A stretch of DNA of 64,000 nucleotides, from the NCBI GenBank assembly GCA_023374045.1, contig CM041783.1, positions 92,477,298 to 92,541,297 on the forward strand, in the 5' to 3' direction. The position numbers and the translations under genes were made by a program. Within the stretch, counting starts at the first letter, position 1, and each line of letters starts with the position of its first letter. The notes beneath the pieces are model-generated. The model saw only the letters and a list, made by a program, of their open reading frames with translations. It had not been told where the DNA came from and ran no database searches. This DNA is from Limonium bicolor. Lineage: Eukaryota > Streptophyta > Magnoliopsida > Caryophyllales > Plumbaginaceae. Shown here one piece after another: positions 49,201 to 59,944 of this stretch.

Positions 49201-50054
49201 AAGAAGATAGAAATGAAGAGCTTGATGAGAGGAGAGATTGGTGGTGTTTGTTTTTGATTTGGACAAGTGAGCAAGATTTTACAAGAGGTCAAAGAGGAGT
49301 TTTAATGGAGGTGGTGTGGTATTACCGTGAGAGAACAGCAAGAAGAAGGAAGAAGAAGGTTGAGACCGTGGGAAATGAAAGAAAGAAAGAGAGAGAAGAT
49401 AGAATTGCTTTAAGAGATATTTGTAGTAATAAAGTAAAAAAATAAGTTTAATTAGTTTTCTTTACTTACTTATTATATCAACTAGAGAGTGGTGAGTCAC
49501 CACACTTAGAAAACCGGCCCCCTATAATTATAATGAGGGTATTTTAGTCTTGTTTGTCAATTTAATTACTTATACAAACATATGTTACAAAATAGCTTAT
49601 AAAAATTACTATTCATGAAAACAAGGCACATAGAAGTGAAATTTTTGATTTCCCATTAATATAGACATCCAAATGTGATATTATATAGTACACATATATA
49701 TTTAAGAGTAATGATGGACATAGCCACTCAAAACTCATTTACAAGACAATTTTTCAAAATGTGCTTTAAGACTCCTTAAAGCACATTTTGTGTTTAAACT
49801 TGTTTTCAAGCTTGGTTTTCTTTGGTAATTGGTTTAATATGTTCATTAGTATATAAATGAGGTCTTGGTAAGTTCATTAGGTCTTAACCAAGTTTATCCC
49901 AAGCTTAGAGCACATTTCGGCTCTTATTGACTTTAAAGCACATTTTGTGTTTTATTTTGTTTAAATTTGTTTACTAATGTTTCTAAGACTCTTTTTAGTC
50001 TTAATACATCATATTTAAGTGTTTAAACAATATATTAAGGTTTGGGGTATTTCA
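46213..50054 (-). repeat. 5' LTR of element B
   Basis: Plus strand TGTAACACCCCTAATACG ... GGGGTATTTCA, 3,842 bp. Differences from 21927-25766 are few single bases and short indels. Hairpin array at 47618-47941; perfect U5-side 9-bp hairpin at 46304-46325. The five bases after it are TACGG. Confidence 0.93.
47618..47941. repeat. Hairpin array in B 5' LTR
   Basis: Same five units as 23316-23640, almost unchanged. Open frames at 47536-47973 run through the array and are not genes. Confidence 0.9.
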
Positions 50055-50379
50055 TACGGTGTTCAAATTTTACCTTCTGGCATGTCAAGCATCTCAATAC
50101 AAATTCCGTCACATCTGATTTCATTCCAGACCACCAGAAGTACCTCTTCATGTCTTTGTACATCTTGGAGGCTCCCGGATGGACTGACAATGTGGAACAG
50201 TGTGACTCTCGCAGGATGCGATCCCTTAGCTCGGCATTGCTTCGGGGAACGCATAGCCTGCCATTCAACCGAATCAAACCATCTTCATGCAACTGAAAAT
50301 CGTATTTCTTCTTCTCAAATGTACCATTCTCGATCTTTTGTCTGAATTCGGTTAGGTAAGGGTCGCTCAACTGAGCATC
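50055..50379 (-). pseudogene. C integrase zinc-finger region
   Basis: Continues the pol frame after a TGA at 50380-50382. It contains the integrase HHCC finger (H-C ... H-P-G-A-S-K-M-Y ... C-L-T-C) and stops at F-E-H-R where B is inserted; the frame resumes at 21926 with R-P-G-G-M. Only the insertion breaks it here. Confidence 0.85.
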
Positions 50380-51558
50380 TCACACCTCGTCAACCAAGCT
50401 AGAAGAAGCGAGTAGCGAATGGAGCGAGTGTGTTCGACGGCTCAGGGCGTCGGCTACAACGTTTGCCTTCCCTTCCTTATACTGCAGGTTGATGTCGTAG
50501 TCTAAGAGAAACTCCATCCACCTTCTCTGTCTCAAGTTGAGTTCTTTCTGAGTAAATACATACTGTAAGCTCTTATGGTCGGAGTAGATGGTGATGCTTA
50601 CCCCATAGAGATAGTGTCGCCATATCTTCAAGGCGAAGACAATGGCTCCTAACTCTAAGTCGTGAGTCGGGTAATTCTCCTCATGCTTTTTCAGCTGGCG
50701 AGAGGCATATGCAACAACCTTGCCATGCTGCATGAGTACGCATCCCATTCCTTTGCATGATGCATCACAGTATACCTCAAATCCCTCTGTGCCCTCTGGA
50801 AGAGTAAGGACGGGCGCTGAGGTCAATGAGTCTTTCAGTTTCTGAAATGACAATTCGCACTCATGTGTCCATACAAACGGTGCATCTTTCTTCATCAGTG
50901 TAGTCATGGGCTTAGCGACTTTCGAGAAGTCCCTTACAAATCTCCGGTAGTAACCGGCTAGACCAAGAAAGCTCCTAATGTCGGTAACAGTCTTGGGTCT
51001 ATGCCATGATCGTACAGCTTCTATCTTAGAAGGGTCAACCGAGATACCTGCGCTCGAGATGACGTGTCCAAGGAATGATACCTGATTAAGCCAAAACTCA
51101 CATTTGGAGAACTTCGCATACAGCTGGTTCTCGCGCAGTGTCTCTAGCACTTTCCTCAAATGGGTTTCATGTTCCTCTAGTGATTTGGAATATACAAGGA
51201 TGTCGTCGATGAAGACAACCACTGAAGTGTCCAACTGCTCACTGAATAAACGATTCATGAGGTCCATGAATTTAGCCGGTGCATTTGACAAACCGAATGG
51301 CATCACCGTGAATTCATAGTGGCCATATCTGGTACGGAATGCCGTTTTTTCGATGTCTTGCTCTTTGATTGCAATCTGGTGATACCCTGAACGGAGGTCG
51401 ATCTTGGAGAAGACTGAGGCTCCTTTCAACTGGTCGAATAGGTCGTCGATGCGTGGCAGTGGGTATTTATTTTTGACTGTGACCGCATTCAGCTCGCGGT
51501 AGTCAATGCATAGTCGGAGACTACCGTCCTTCTTCTTCACGAAGAGGACCGGTGCTCC
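50380..51558 (-). CDS. C reverse transcriptase and RNase H
   Basis: Open from just after the TAG at 51559-51561 to the TGA at 50380-50382 (Arg in B). RT motifs: [20 protein letters not shown], active site F-I-D-D-I-L-V-Y-S near residue 110, and L-G-H-V-I. RNase H follows: F-E-V-Y-C-D-A-S, then L-E-L-G-A-I and Y-S-D-H-K-S-L, ending A-D-A-L-S-R-R. About nine in ten residues agree with B by eye. Confidence 0.92.
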   Translation of the reverse strand, partial: GAPVLFVKKKDGSLRLCIDYRELNAVTVKNKYPLPRIDDLFDQLKGASVFSKIDLRSGYHQIAIKEQDIEKTAFRTRYGHYEFTVMPFGLSNAPAKFMDLMNRLFSEQLDTSVVVFIDDILVYSKSLEEHETHLRKVLETLRENQLYAKFSKCEFWLNQVSFLGHVISSAGISVDPSKIEAVRSWHRPKTVTDIRSFLGLAGYYRRFVRDFSKVAKPMTTLMKKDAPFVWTHECELSFQKLKDSLTSAPVLTLPEGTEGFEVYCDASCKGMGCVLMQHGKVVAYASRQLKKHEENYPTHDLELGAIVFALKIWRHYLYGVSITIYSDHKSLQYVFTQKELNLRQRRWMEFLLDYDINLQYKEGKANVVADALSRRTHSLHSLLASSSLVDEV

Positions 51559-52328
51559 CTAGGGTGATACGCTCGGGCGTATAAACCCTTTGTCTAGAAG
51601 GTCTCTTAACTGTTCTTTCAATTCGGTCATTTCTGCAGGTGCCATGCGGTACGGTGCCCTGGCAATGGGACCAGTACCTGGCAATAGATCAATTTCAAAT
51701 TCCACTGCTCTCGGTGGTGGCATGCCAGGTAGCTCCTTAGGGAATACATCGGGATACTCGGATACAATGGGTACTTCATCACTGAACTCTGGATCTCGCT
51801 CCAGGTCTTGTACATAACAAAGATACACCTCTTGGCCCTTTCTGAGCTTCCGGTACATGGCCATGGCAGATATGAGTGTGGTCGAAGGCTCTCTCGGTCT
51901 CTGGCGGTAAGATACGGTAACCCTAGAAGGACTCTTGAGCAGCAAACGATGCTCGGCGCAGAGGATTCTACCCTTCTGCCGCTCCAACCAATTCATTCCA
52001 ATGATTACGTCGAATCCCAATCCATTGAATTCGATGAAGGAAATGGGAAACGATTCGCCTTTGATTTGGATTGTGGCTGATTGATAATACTTGGTGCACT
52101 TTACTCTCGCCCTTCGATGGAGAGTAACCATGAAGTTCGGTAGCTCATCCGCATCTAGCTTCAACCTCTTCACAAAGGATGGTGATACGAAAGTGTGAGA
52201 GGTGCCGGAGTCGAATAACACATTGGCATCAATGCCATTTACTCGGAATGTTCCCGTTAGAATGTGCCGCTCTTGCCGGCTTGTGCTTCGGTGAGGATGC
52301 TCAGGTTACCTTCGGTACCGAGTCCACA
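51559..52328 (-). pseudogene. C protease and RT linker
   Basis: Protease motif L-F-D-S-G-T-S-H-T-F with the flap-side I-I-G-M-N-W-L-E, then the linker to S-V-S-P, where TGG has become TAG (51559-51561). Upstream of 52221 the frame is shifted by a one-base loss near 52262 (after G-K-S-G) and probably another near the acceptor at 52329. The residues A-G-K-S-G and T-G-T-F-x-V-N-G are still recognisable. Confidence 0.85.
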
Positions 52329-52469
52329 CCTATTGGATTCACAATTGGATAAGTATTGATGGTGGACACAAGTGGAATTAAATCAACACTGCTCTTTATT
52401 GATAAACCAACCATCATACATGTCGTGTCTCTAATACACGTTACTAATAGATTACATGATACTAGGAAT
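52329..52469 (-). promoter_or_regulatory. Candidate poly(A) region after AlkB (C)
   Basis: Non-coding stretch between the AlkB stop and the protease exon. AATAAA on the sense strand at 52395-52400, 70 bases after the stop, and an acceptor-like CCAATAG ending at 52330. It parallels B 43459-43642 although the surrounding sequence has diverged. Confidence 0.45.
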
Positions 52470-53209
52470 TTAATACTTTCTAAAGGTAAGGTTCAGGCGT
52501 CCTGGTTTCATGTGTGTGGCATTGATTATTGCTGGCGGTGCCGTATTCAACTTGATCTTGTTGATCCCGTGATACAGCATCCTAGAGTTTCCACCCATGA
52601 TTAGGACATCTCCTGATCTCAATACCAGTTTCTGTGCGAGGTCCACACGCTTCTGCTCGCTATACAGGAATACGACGTCATCACCAATGGACCAAGACAC
52701 TACGGGCACTCCTTGTTCAAGAGATTCTGCTGCCTCGTCCTTGTCTTGGTGTAACCCAAGTCGTCCTTCTTTCTCATAGAAGTTGACGATACAGAGATCC
52801 ACTTCGAGTGCGGGGATCGGTTCAGGTTCACATTGTTGTGCAAGTTCTACTGCTTGTGTGATGAGTGTCTGAAACTCTGGTGGTATTGTCCGTGGCGTCG
52901 CTCCGTCTTGTGTTCGTGTCTCCTGGTATGACTTGGTATAAGGATTCCAGTCCTTTCCCAAGCACATCATCTTCAGCTTCATCTTCGCTCCACCGGGGAA
53001 TTCGGGTGTGTAAAATCCACCTTGACCCGTTCCTAGCTCGTCGCATCGTCGGATGATTGAAATTTGCGCTTCGGGTGTCAGGTATCCCTTTAATAAGATC
53101 ATACCTGGTCGGATGACCTGACACTGTTTGTTGGTGTAGTCGTGGTTGGTGATGTCGATCTCTTCTTGATTCAAGTTTACCGGTATCAGGTAACAGATAC
53201 TAAAGCTTC
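52470..53209 (-). CDS. AlkB-type 2OG/Fe(II) dioxygenase exon in element C
   Basis: Again exactly 740 bases, with TAA at 52470-52472. Numbered from the TTG codon at 53174, the ligands are His142, Asp144 and His202 and the 2OG arginines Arg226 and Arg232, all in the same motifs as in B. The V-N-F-Y pocket segment is kept. About 70% of residues match B by eye, with no gap across the domain. The start used here is only the first residue of the open stretch; the real N-terminus is inherited from gag by splicing (acceptor ATAG| at 53210, joining G-P-G to S-F-S-I-C-Y). Intact despite the decay of the protease and integrase around it. It probably acts on alkylated or methylated nucleic acid of the element. 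Confidence 0.93.
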
Positions 53210-53363
53210 CTATGGTTATAAATTCATCTACGGTAAGTACTAGTTTTAACTACTTCATTTCATGCCTCATACATACTTCACTTATTTACTCATGCATTCA
53301 TTCCAACAATTATTCTACTACTTAGTCATGCTACTTCAAGGATTAAAGCACTAGTACAAAAAT

Positions 53364-53618
53364 GACCTATTTCGGCGCCCCTATCTCGGCGGTTGTACTA
53401 GGAACCGCCGAGATAGGTCCTCCGTAATTTTTTTAATTAAACAAATAACATCTATTTCGGCGGTTCGTAGTAACAACCGCCGAAATAGATATATTTGGTT
53501 GTCTATTTCGGCGGTTGCTACTAGGAACCGCCGAAATAGAGGTTATTTTTTAATTAAAAAAATTACGGAGGACCTATTTCGGCGGTTTTTAGTAACAACC
53601 GCCGAGATAGGTCGCTTA
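53364..53618. repeat. Left subterminal palindrome array of the CACTA element
   Basis: Four inverted pairs of ctat(t/c)tcggcggtt with aaccgccga(g/a)atag around 6-10 base loops. The whole left half is also an inverted copy of the right half (the phrase 'cggaggacctatttcggcgg' mirrors the start). These are expected transposase-binding sites. Confidence 0.9.
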
Positions 53619-56536
53619 ATAAACACCCCCACCCAGCCCCGACTCCGTTACGCTGTTACAACCCTAACCCCTCTTCTCTTCTCTGTAACGGGCGAATTTG
53701 AGTACCAATCTCGACAGCCACCACACCACCGCCGCTCCGACGTCCGTCGCCCTCCTCCCGCCTTCGCCGTCGTCGCGCCGCCGTCGCCGGTCGTGCGTGG
53801 TTGTCATCGGAAGTTGTTGCTGCAACCAAGAACCGCAGCTACAATATACTGGGTAAAACAAGTCCAATTCGGTTTTGACTAAAAAATTACAAATGTGTTG
53901 TTAAAATTGGTAGATGTGTGTCACATTATGATTGTTGATGCTGATATTTATTGTGTGTGTCAAATCTTTGAAAGATTTGGTTGTTAAACTAATCAAATTA
54001 TGTATGAACACAAGGTGTTTGATGAAATGTCTGAGTGAATATTTTTACTGTTTTTTGCCCTTTTTTAAGTATAGTTAGGCAGGGGCGGACCGACTTGGGT
54101 GCGTACTGTGTTTGTTGACACATATGGAAAAGAAAATTGCCTAACGTTTTACTTATTGTTATAATTAACTAATTTATTTATTAATTTAACACATTGTTAC
54201 GGAGCAATAGAGATCTGTACTATATATATAAACCCTAAAAAGTCTTAACAAAGCACTGCAACTCCGCGAGTCTGTAAAGACTGTAGAGGAGTACGAGCTT
54301 CTCTCCTATATTTTATTCATCAATCAATCAACATTAAATTTTATTTTTTTAATAGAATTACTTATTTACTTGTACGACGCATACTATTATATTCAACAGT
54401 AGCATCAAATTTCAGCTTTTTAATCGATTAGCTAATGACAGTAGATTTATATCATGGTAAGACACATAGATCAGAAATTGATATCTTTTTTTTCTGCTGC
54501 CTAGTTTGCTATAGTGTTTGCCAAAATCAAAATATTTTGTGGGTTCAATTTTTTTCTAGTCATTAATTTTTATATTTAGGTATTCAATAGTTTAACTATT
54601 AATTAAAAACTTGTTAAGTAATTGTTAGTAACAATTTAATATATCTTACATTTGTTGAACTGAAATACAATTAATAGATATGGTATAATTAATAAAATTA
54701 GTACATTTATTTCTATAGGTTTGATATGGAAAGGTTTTTATAAGAAAAATAGCTTCATCATCGGAGCCAACGCCCGCCCAAGAAATAATTGATATACCGA
54801 ACGAATGTGGTTGATAAAGATGTAAACAAAGTCGTGTTGTTAGCAATATAGTGTTGCGCCCTCAATTGATACTTATTTTGCGTTTGCGTTGCCTCTGTAG
54901 AGATTGGTACTGCTACACGTCTCGCATGCCCGATTGAGAAGAGGGGCTGAAAACAATTCCTTTAGGAACCGGTAATATACTTTAACTTATCTCTTCATTC
55001 TCTTCACTCGCTGTAAATTTTCAATTAACGTAACTACAAATAAGGAATAAATTTGGTATATATTAGTTTGGTTTATGATGGAAATTTGTGTTGTTGAATA
55101 ATTGGTGAATGCTTAATAATAAGCATGGTTGTGTCTTTGTAGAGGGAAATCACTAAATGGGTTCACCGGATTGAAGTCGTACGGGGCTGAATACCTTTCA
55201 TTTGTGAACCCGTAATATACTCAACCTACATCTTCATCTTTTTAGCTCATTATATATAATTTTGCAATCCTAATTACAAACAATTAACATACGTAAACTA
55301 ATGAGTTTGTATTCTATCTACAGAGAAGTGGTTAACAAACTCCTCATTCATTGCACGGTAGATTGAAAGCGGAGTGGAAGAACGGTAATATAATCTAACT
55401 TATCATTTTTCTCTTTTGTACTTTGTATTTGATTTCCACAAATTATTGGAATTTGGTTTGATGAATAAATTTGGTATATATTAGTGTGGTTTATGATAGA
55501 AATTTGTGTTGTTGAATGATTGGTGAATGCTTAATAATAAGCATGGTTGTGTCCTTGATTTCCACAAATTATTAAAATTTGGTTTGATGGATAAATTTGG
55601 TATTAGTTTGATTTGTGATGGAAATTTGTGTTGATGAATGGTTGGTGAATGCTTAATAATAAGCATGGGATAGGTAAAATTATGCAAAAGTCATGCCGAT
55701 TTTTTTTTAAATTCTCTTCGTAATTAATATTGTTTGATGTATGTGTATATGTCTAACAATATCTAATTTTTTTTATCAGGTCTCACTACATTCAAGTCCG
55801 TGAATCACCTCTCTTGTTTCCCGCCTTCTTCCAGTACTGTTGCACTTTCCTCCTCTGTGCACAAGTAAGTAACTAAACCTTATTTTTTGTTTAATAAATG
55901 CAATTATGTATTTAAATATAATTGCTAGTACATAATTTAGCTTCATTCCATATTTGTTGATGCATTTCTTTTGTAATTTATTTTTTGTTGCATCTCTCAC
56001 ACAGAAGCGTACCTCTCAGGACCAGTCTCCCCTGTCCATAAATCCTTAAAAAACAAGTACGTATTTTAACTCTCGATTCTTTGTTAATTCTAAACCGGTT
56101 TGAACTTATACAGTGGAGAATTGAAAGCGTTGATTTGATGATCTGAATTTGCAATTGGTTTTCAGTTAGCTAGTAAAGAATTGATTTATTTTAATTGTTG
56201 GTTGCTGCCATTGTTGGAATGTTTGTGGTTGTGATGACTTTGGTGAGTGCTGAATAATAAGCACGGGATGTGTACAATTATGCAAAGGTCATGCCGAATT
56301 TTTTGTAGAAAAAGTATTCGTAATATTGTTTTAAACACCGGTTTCTGTTTTAGAAGTGCAACAATTTCTTAAATTTAAAATGCTAGTTTATTTTGTGTTT
56401 GCAACCTTAGAGTTAGGCTAGACTAATTGACAATCATCCCAGTCATGCTCCATTAAGAAATAAACATGTGCAACTTAATACAGGCCATATTCTACAAAGG
56501 CTCTAACTCACACCTGTGATCTGTTGCACATGTAGT
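53619..56536 (+). other. CACTA 5' region with tandem repeats
   Basis: No convincing coding region. A short GC-rich stretch at 53640-53880 with CCG/CGC runs may be an untranslated first exon. From about 55035 to 55690 a roughly 100-base unit (containing 'gaaatttgtgttg' and 'gaatgcttaataataagcatgg') occurs three times, with a diverged fourth copy near 56235-56310. The 54054-55030 stretch is AT-rich with nothing recognised. Confidence 0.6.
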
Positions 56537-59500
56537 ATGGAGCGTGACTGGATGTATGGTGATAGAGGCGAACATTTTGACAAAATGCTGAAAGAGTTTT
56601 GCAAAGCTGCAGTGCAACACAAGGACAGGACAAAGGCGGAGAAAATTCCATGTCCTTGTGTTGATTGTGGTGTGGTTAGACATTATTCAAGCATCAACCT
56701 CGTACAACTCCATGTGAAGACCCGTGGTTTCATGCCACATTATACAAAATGGATTTTTCATGGAGAACGTGTTGAAGATAATGCTTCATCTTCCTACAGT
56801 CACGATCGGTGTAACTCAAGAACCGAGCAGACATTCGATACTACTAACGAGTCAGAACTCCCAAGCGCTTCCGGAGTCAATGTTGACAGTGAGTCGACTT
56901 ATCATGATGAACAAATTGACGAGATGCTTGATAACGTTGAGGATAACTTTGTCGACCGGCCGGATGAGTATCAAAGGTTGTTGGACGCATCCAAAACGGC
57001 GTTGTATCCTACTTGCACTAAGTACACGAAATTGACAGCTATATTGAATTTGTTCAACCTGAAGGGAAGATATGGATTGAGTGACAAAGGTTTCACGGCA
57101 TTCCTCGAGCTGATTCATGATATGCTACCGGATGAGAACGGTCTCCCTACGACCACGTATGAGGCAAAGAAATGGGTGTGTCCAATGGGAGTAGAGTACA
57201 AAAAAATTCACGCGTGTCCAAACAACTGTGTGTTGTACAGGGGTGAATACGAACATCTGGACAATTGCCCGAAATGTTCGTTGTCCCGGTATAAGCATAA
57301 AGATGGTGAGTACTCCTCCGTTCAGAAAAAAAGCCCTCCAGCAAAACTTGTTTGGTATTTGCCGATTATACCCAGATTCAAACGGTTGTTTGCGAATCCG
57401 AAAGATGCAAAGAACAACGATGGCATGCGGAGGGTAGAAAGAGTGATGAGAAACTAAGACATCCAGCAGATGGGCCTCAGTGGAGAAACATCAATAGACG
57501 GTAAAGAACATTTCGGACATGAAGATAGGAATCTGAGGCTTGGGTTATGTACTGATGGAATGAACCCGTACGGCACATTGAGTAGTCAACACAGTACATG
57601 GCCTGTTCTGCTAGTGATCTACAATTTGCCCTCATGGTTGTGTATGAAACGAAAGTACATCATGTTATCTCTCCTGATATCTGGTCCCAAGCAGCCAGGT
57701 AATAGCATTGATGTGTACCTTGCCCCTCTGATCGACGATCTGAAGCTATTGTGGAATGAGGGGACCGTGGTATATGATGCTTATGCAAGAGAGAATTTCA
57801 CGCTCAAGGCTTTGTTGTTCTGTACCGTCAATGACTTCCCTGCGTATGGGAACTTGTCCGGTTACACGGTTAAAGGAGCATTTGCATGTCCCATTGCGAG
57901 GAAGACACTTGTTCGGACCGTTTAAAACATTGTGGGAAGAATGTTTATATGTGTCATCGACGTCTTCTCCCCGAAGATCACCCTTATCGAGTAACGAAGA
58001 GAAGTTGTTCAATGGTCAAGCCGAAACTCGTGTGGCCCGTCTACCTCTGAGCTCTGAGGAAGTGTACGAAAAGGTTAAGGACATTGCAAATGTATTTGGA
58101 AACACATCAAAACCGGCGAAAAACATTTGGAAAAAGTGTTCTATCTTTTGGGAACTACCTTATTGGCGTCATATTTCTGTGAGACACTGCTTAGACATCA
58201 TGCACATTGTGAAGAACGTTGGTGAGGCAGTGAGTGGGACTTTACTCAATATACCCGGCAAAACAAAAGACGGATTGAAAATCAGAAAGGACATGCAAAC
58301 CATGGGTATACGAAAGGAGTTACACCCACAAGAGAACGGGAAACGAATCTACCTACCTCCTGCATGCTACACGCTCTCAAAGGCTGAAAAGATTAGTTTC
58401 TGCAAATGTCTGCACTCGGTAAAAGTACCGTCTGGGTACTCTTCAAACTGGAAGAACATTGTATCGATGAAGGATTTAAAACTTTTAGGCATGAAATCTC
58501 ACGATTATCATGTACTGATGTTACATCTTCTTCCGGTCGCAATTCGAGGGATATTGCCATCTGATGTCAGAAATGCTTTAACTCGGTTATGTTTCTTTTT
58601 CAACGCTGTTTGCTCCAAGGCAATTGACGTAACGTCTCTAGATGATCTACAACGTGAAATTGTTATCACATTATGTCAACTTGAGATGTATTTCCCACCA
58701 TCTTTCTTTGATATAATGGTACATCTAATTGTGCACATCGTTCGAGAGATACAGTTCTGTGGTCCGGTATACTTACGGTACATGTACCCTTTTGAACGGT
58801 ACATGGGTATTCTGAAAAGTAGAATGAAGAATAGGTATCGACCAGAGGGGAGCATTGTTGAAGCAACAGTGACTGAGGAAGTCACGGAATTTGTGACCGA
58901 TTATTTGAGTGAGGCAGAGTCTATTGGTATCCCAAAACCACGACACTATGGCAGGTTTAAGGGTAAAGGTGTTATTGGTAGAAAGATCGTGCAAGTTTCG
59001 CGTCTACTTATTATCAAGCACATTTGTTTGTCTTACAACATCTTGAGGTTGTTGAACCTTATTTGGAAACCCATATGGTTGAGTTAAGGCATCAAAATCC
59101 TTTGAAAGGCCACATTTGGCTGACAAAGGAACAAAACCGAGTTTTTATCCAATGGTTCAAAGATCATGTGTTGACATTAGCATCATCAGATCCAGAAGCT
59201 GTAAGCGAAGAGATCAGATGTTTGGCAATCGGACCTGAAACTAATATTACATCATTTGAGGGGTATGATATTAGTGGGTATACATACTACACTGCACGCC
59301 AAGATGCCAAATCGATAAACCAGAATAGTGGGGTAAAAATTGAAGCTGCTGCCACTGAGTACCACAGCGGTAACCGATCTCAACCAGTTAGTAATTGGTA
59401 TTATGGTGTCATCGAGGACATCTGGGAACTAGACTATGACATTGATTCCTTTCTGTTGTTCCGGTGCAAGTGGGTGGACAACCGACGCGGGTACCAAAAT

Positions 59501-59810
59501 GATGGAGGGCTTACCTGGTTGATCTTTCACGGTTACACGGTTATAATGATGATCAATTTGTTCTGGGAAAGGATTGCGAACAAGTGTGGTATGTTGAGGA
59601 TCCGAAAGACTGCAGATGGTCTGTTGTTCTTCCAGGAAGAAGGCCGGTTGTAATCGAAAATGAAAATGAGGATAACGATGAAAATGGACTGTAGAGGAAA
59701 CATCCTTGTTTCCTACTGGATTACCGGATTCGATTGATGATACCGAAAACGATTTGCTCTACGCACGATCAGACCATGATGAGGGTGTTTGGGTAGAAAA
59801 TATGAAATGA
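56537..59810 (+). pseudogene. CACTA TNP2-type transposase
   Basis: Starts at the ATG of M-E-R-D-W-M-Y, the usual start of the transposase-associated zinc-binding domain (C-P-C-V-D-C). The transposase core includes L-C-T-D-G-M-N-P-Y-G near 57545. A Cys-rich segment lies near 57880-57960. It is followed by DUF4218-like sequence (G-M-K-S-H-D-Y-H near 58495, Y-P-F-E-R-Y-M-G near 58790) and a DUF4216-like C-terminus (Y-Y-G-V-I-E-D-I-W-E-L near 59400). It ends at TGA 59808-59810 after an acidic tail. Single-base indels near 57418, 57498, 57893, 57995, 59010 and 59500 break the frame. Orthodox domain order; no active protein expected. Confidence 0.88.
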
Positions 59811-59944
59811 TTTATGTTTTTGTACGTGAGGTAATGTTGTTAGTAGAATGTAGACTGTAATGTCATCTTAACTGTTATTGTTATGCATCATAGTATTTAT
59901 GTTATGATTTATCTGATGAAAATGCTTTGTTATTTTTTTTGCAG

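Larger units (their letters stand above)
21927..50054 (-). mobile_element. Element B: Tekay/Del-like chromovirus with AlkB exon
   Basis: Complete Ty3/gypsy LTR retrotransposon on the minus strand, with 3' LTR 21927-25766 and 5' LTR 46213-50054. It is flanked by the 5-bp duplication TACGG (21922-21926 and 50055-50059). Sense order: LTR, primer site, gag in three exons, AlkB exon, protease, reverse transcriptase, RNase H, integrase, chromodomain, polypurine tract, LTR. Element D (28704-42681) interrupts the reverse transcriptase. The LTRs are near identical by eye, so insertion is fairly recent. Stops at 45085-45087, 42737-42739 and 27761-27763 and two frameshifts make this copy defective. Confidence 0.9.

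Noticed and set aside
53499..53882. 127-codon plus-strand frame at the CACTA left end
   Set aside because: Begins inside the subterminal hairpin array and continues into GC-rich low-complexity sequence; no domain. It may cover an untranslated exon but is not supported as a protein.
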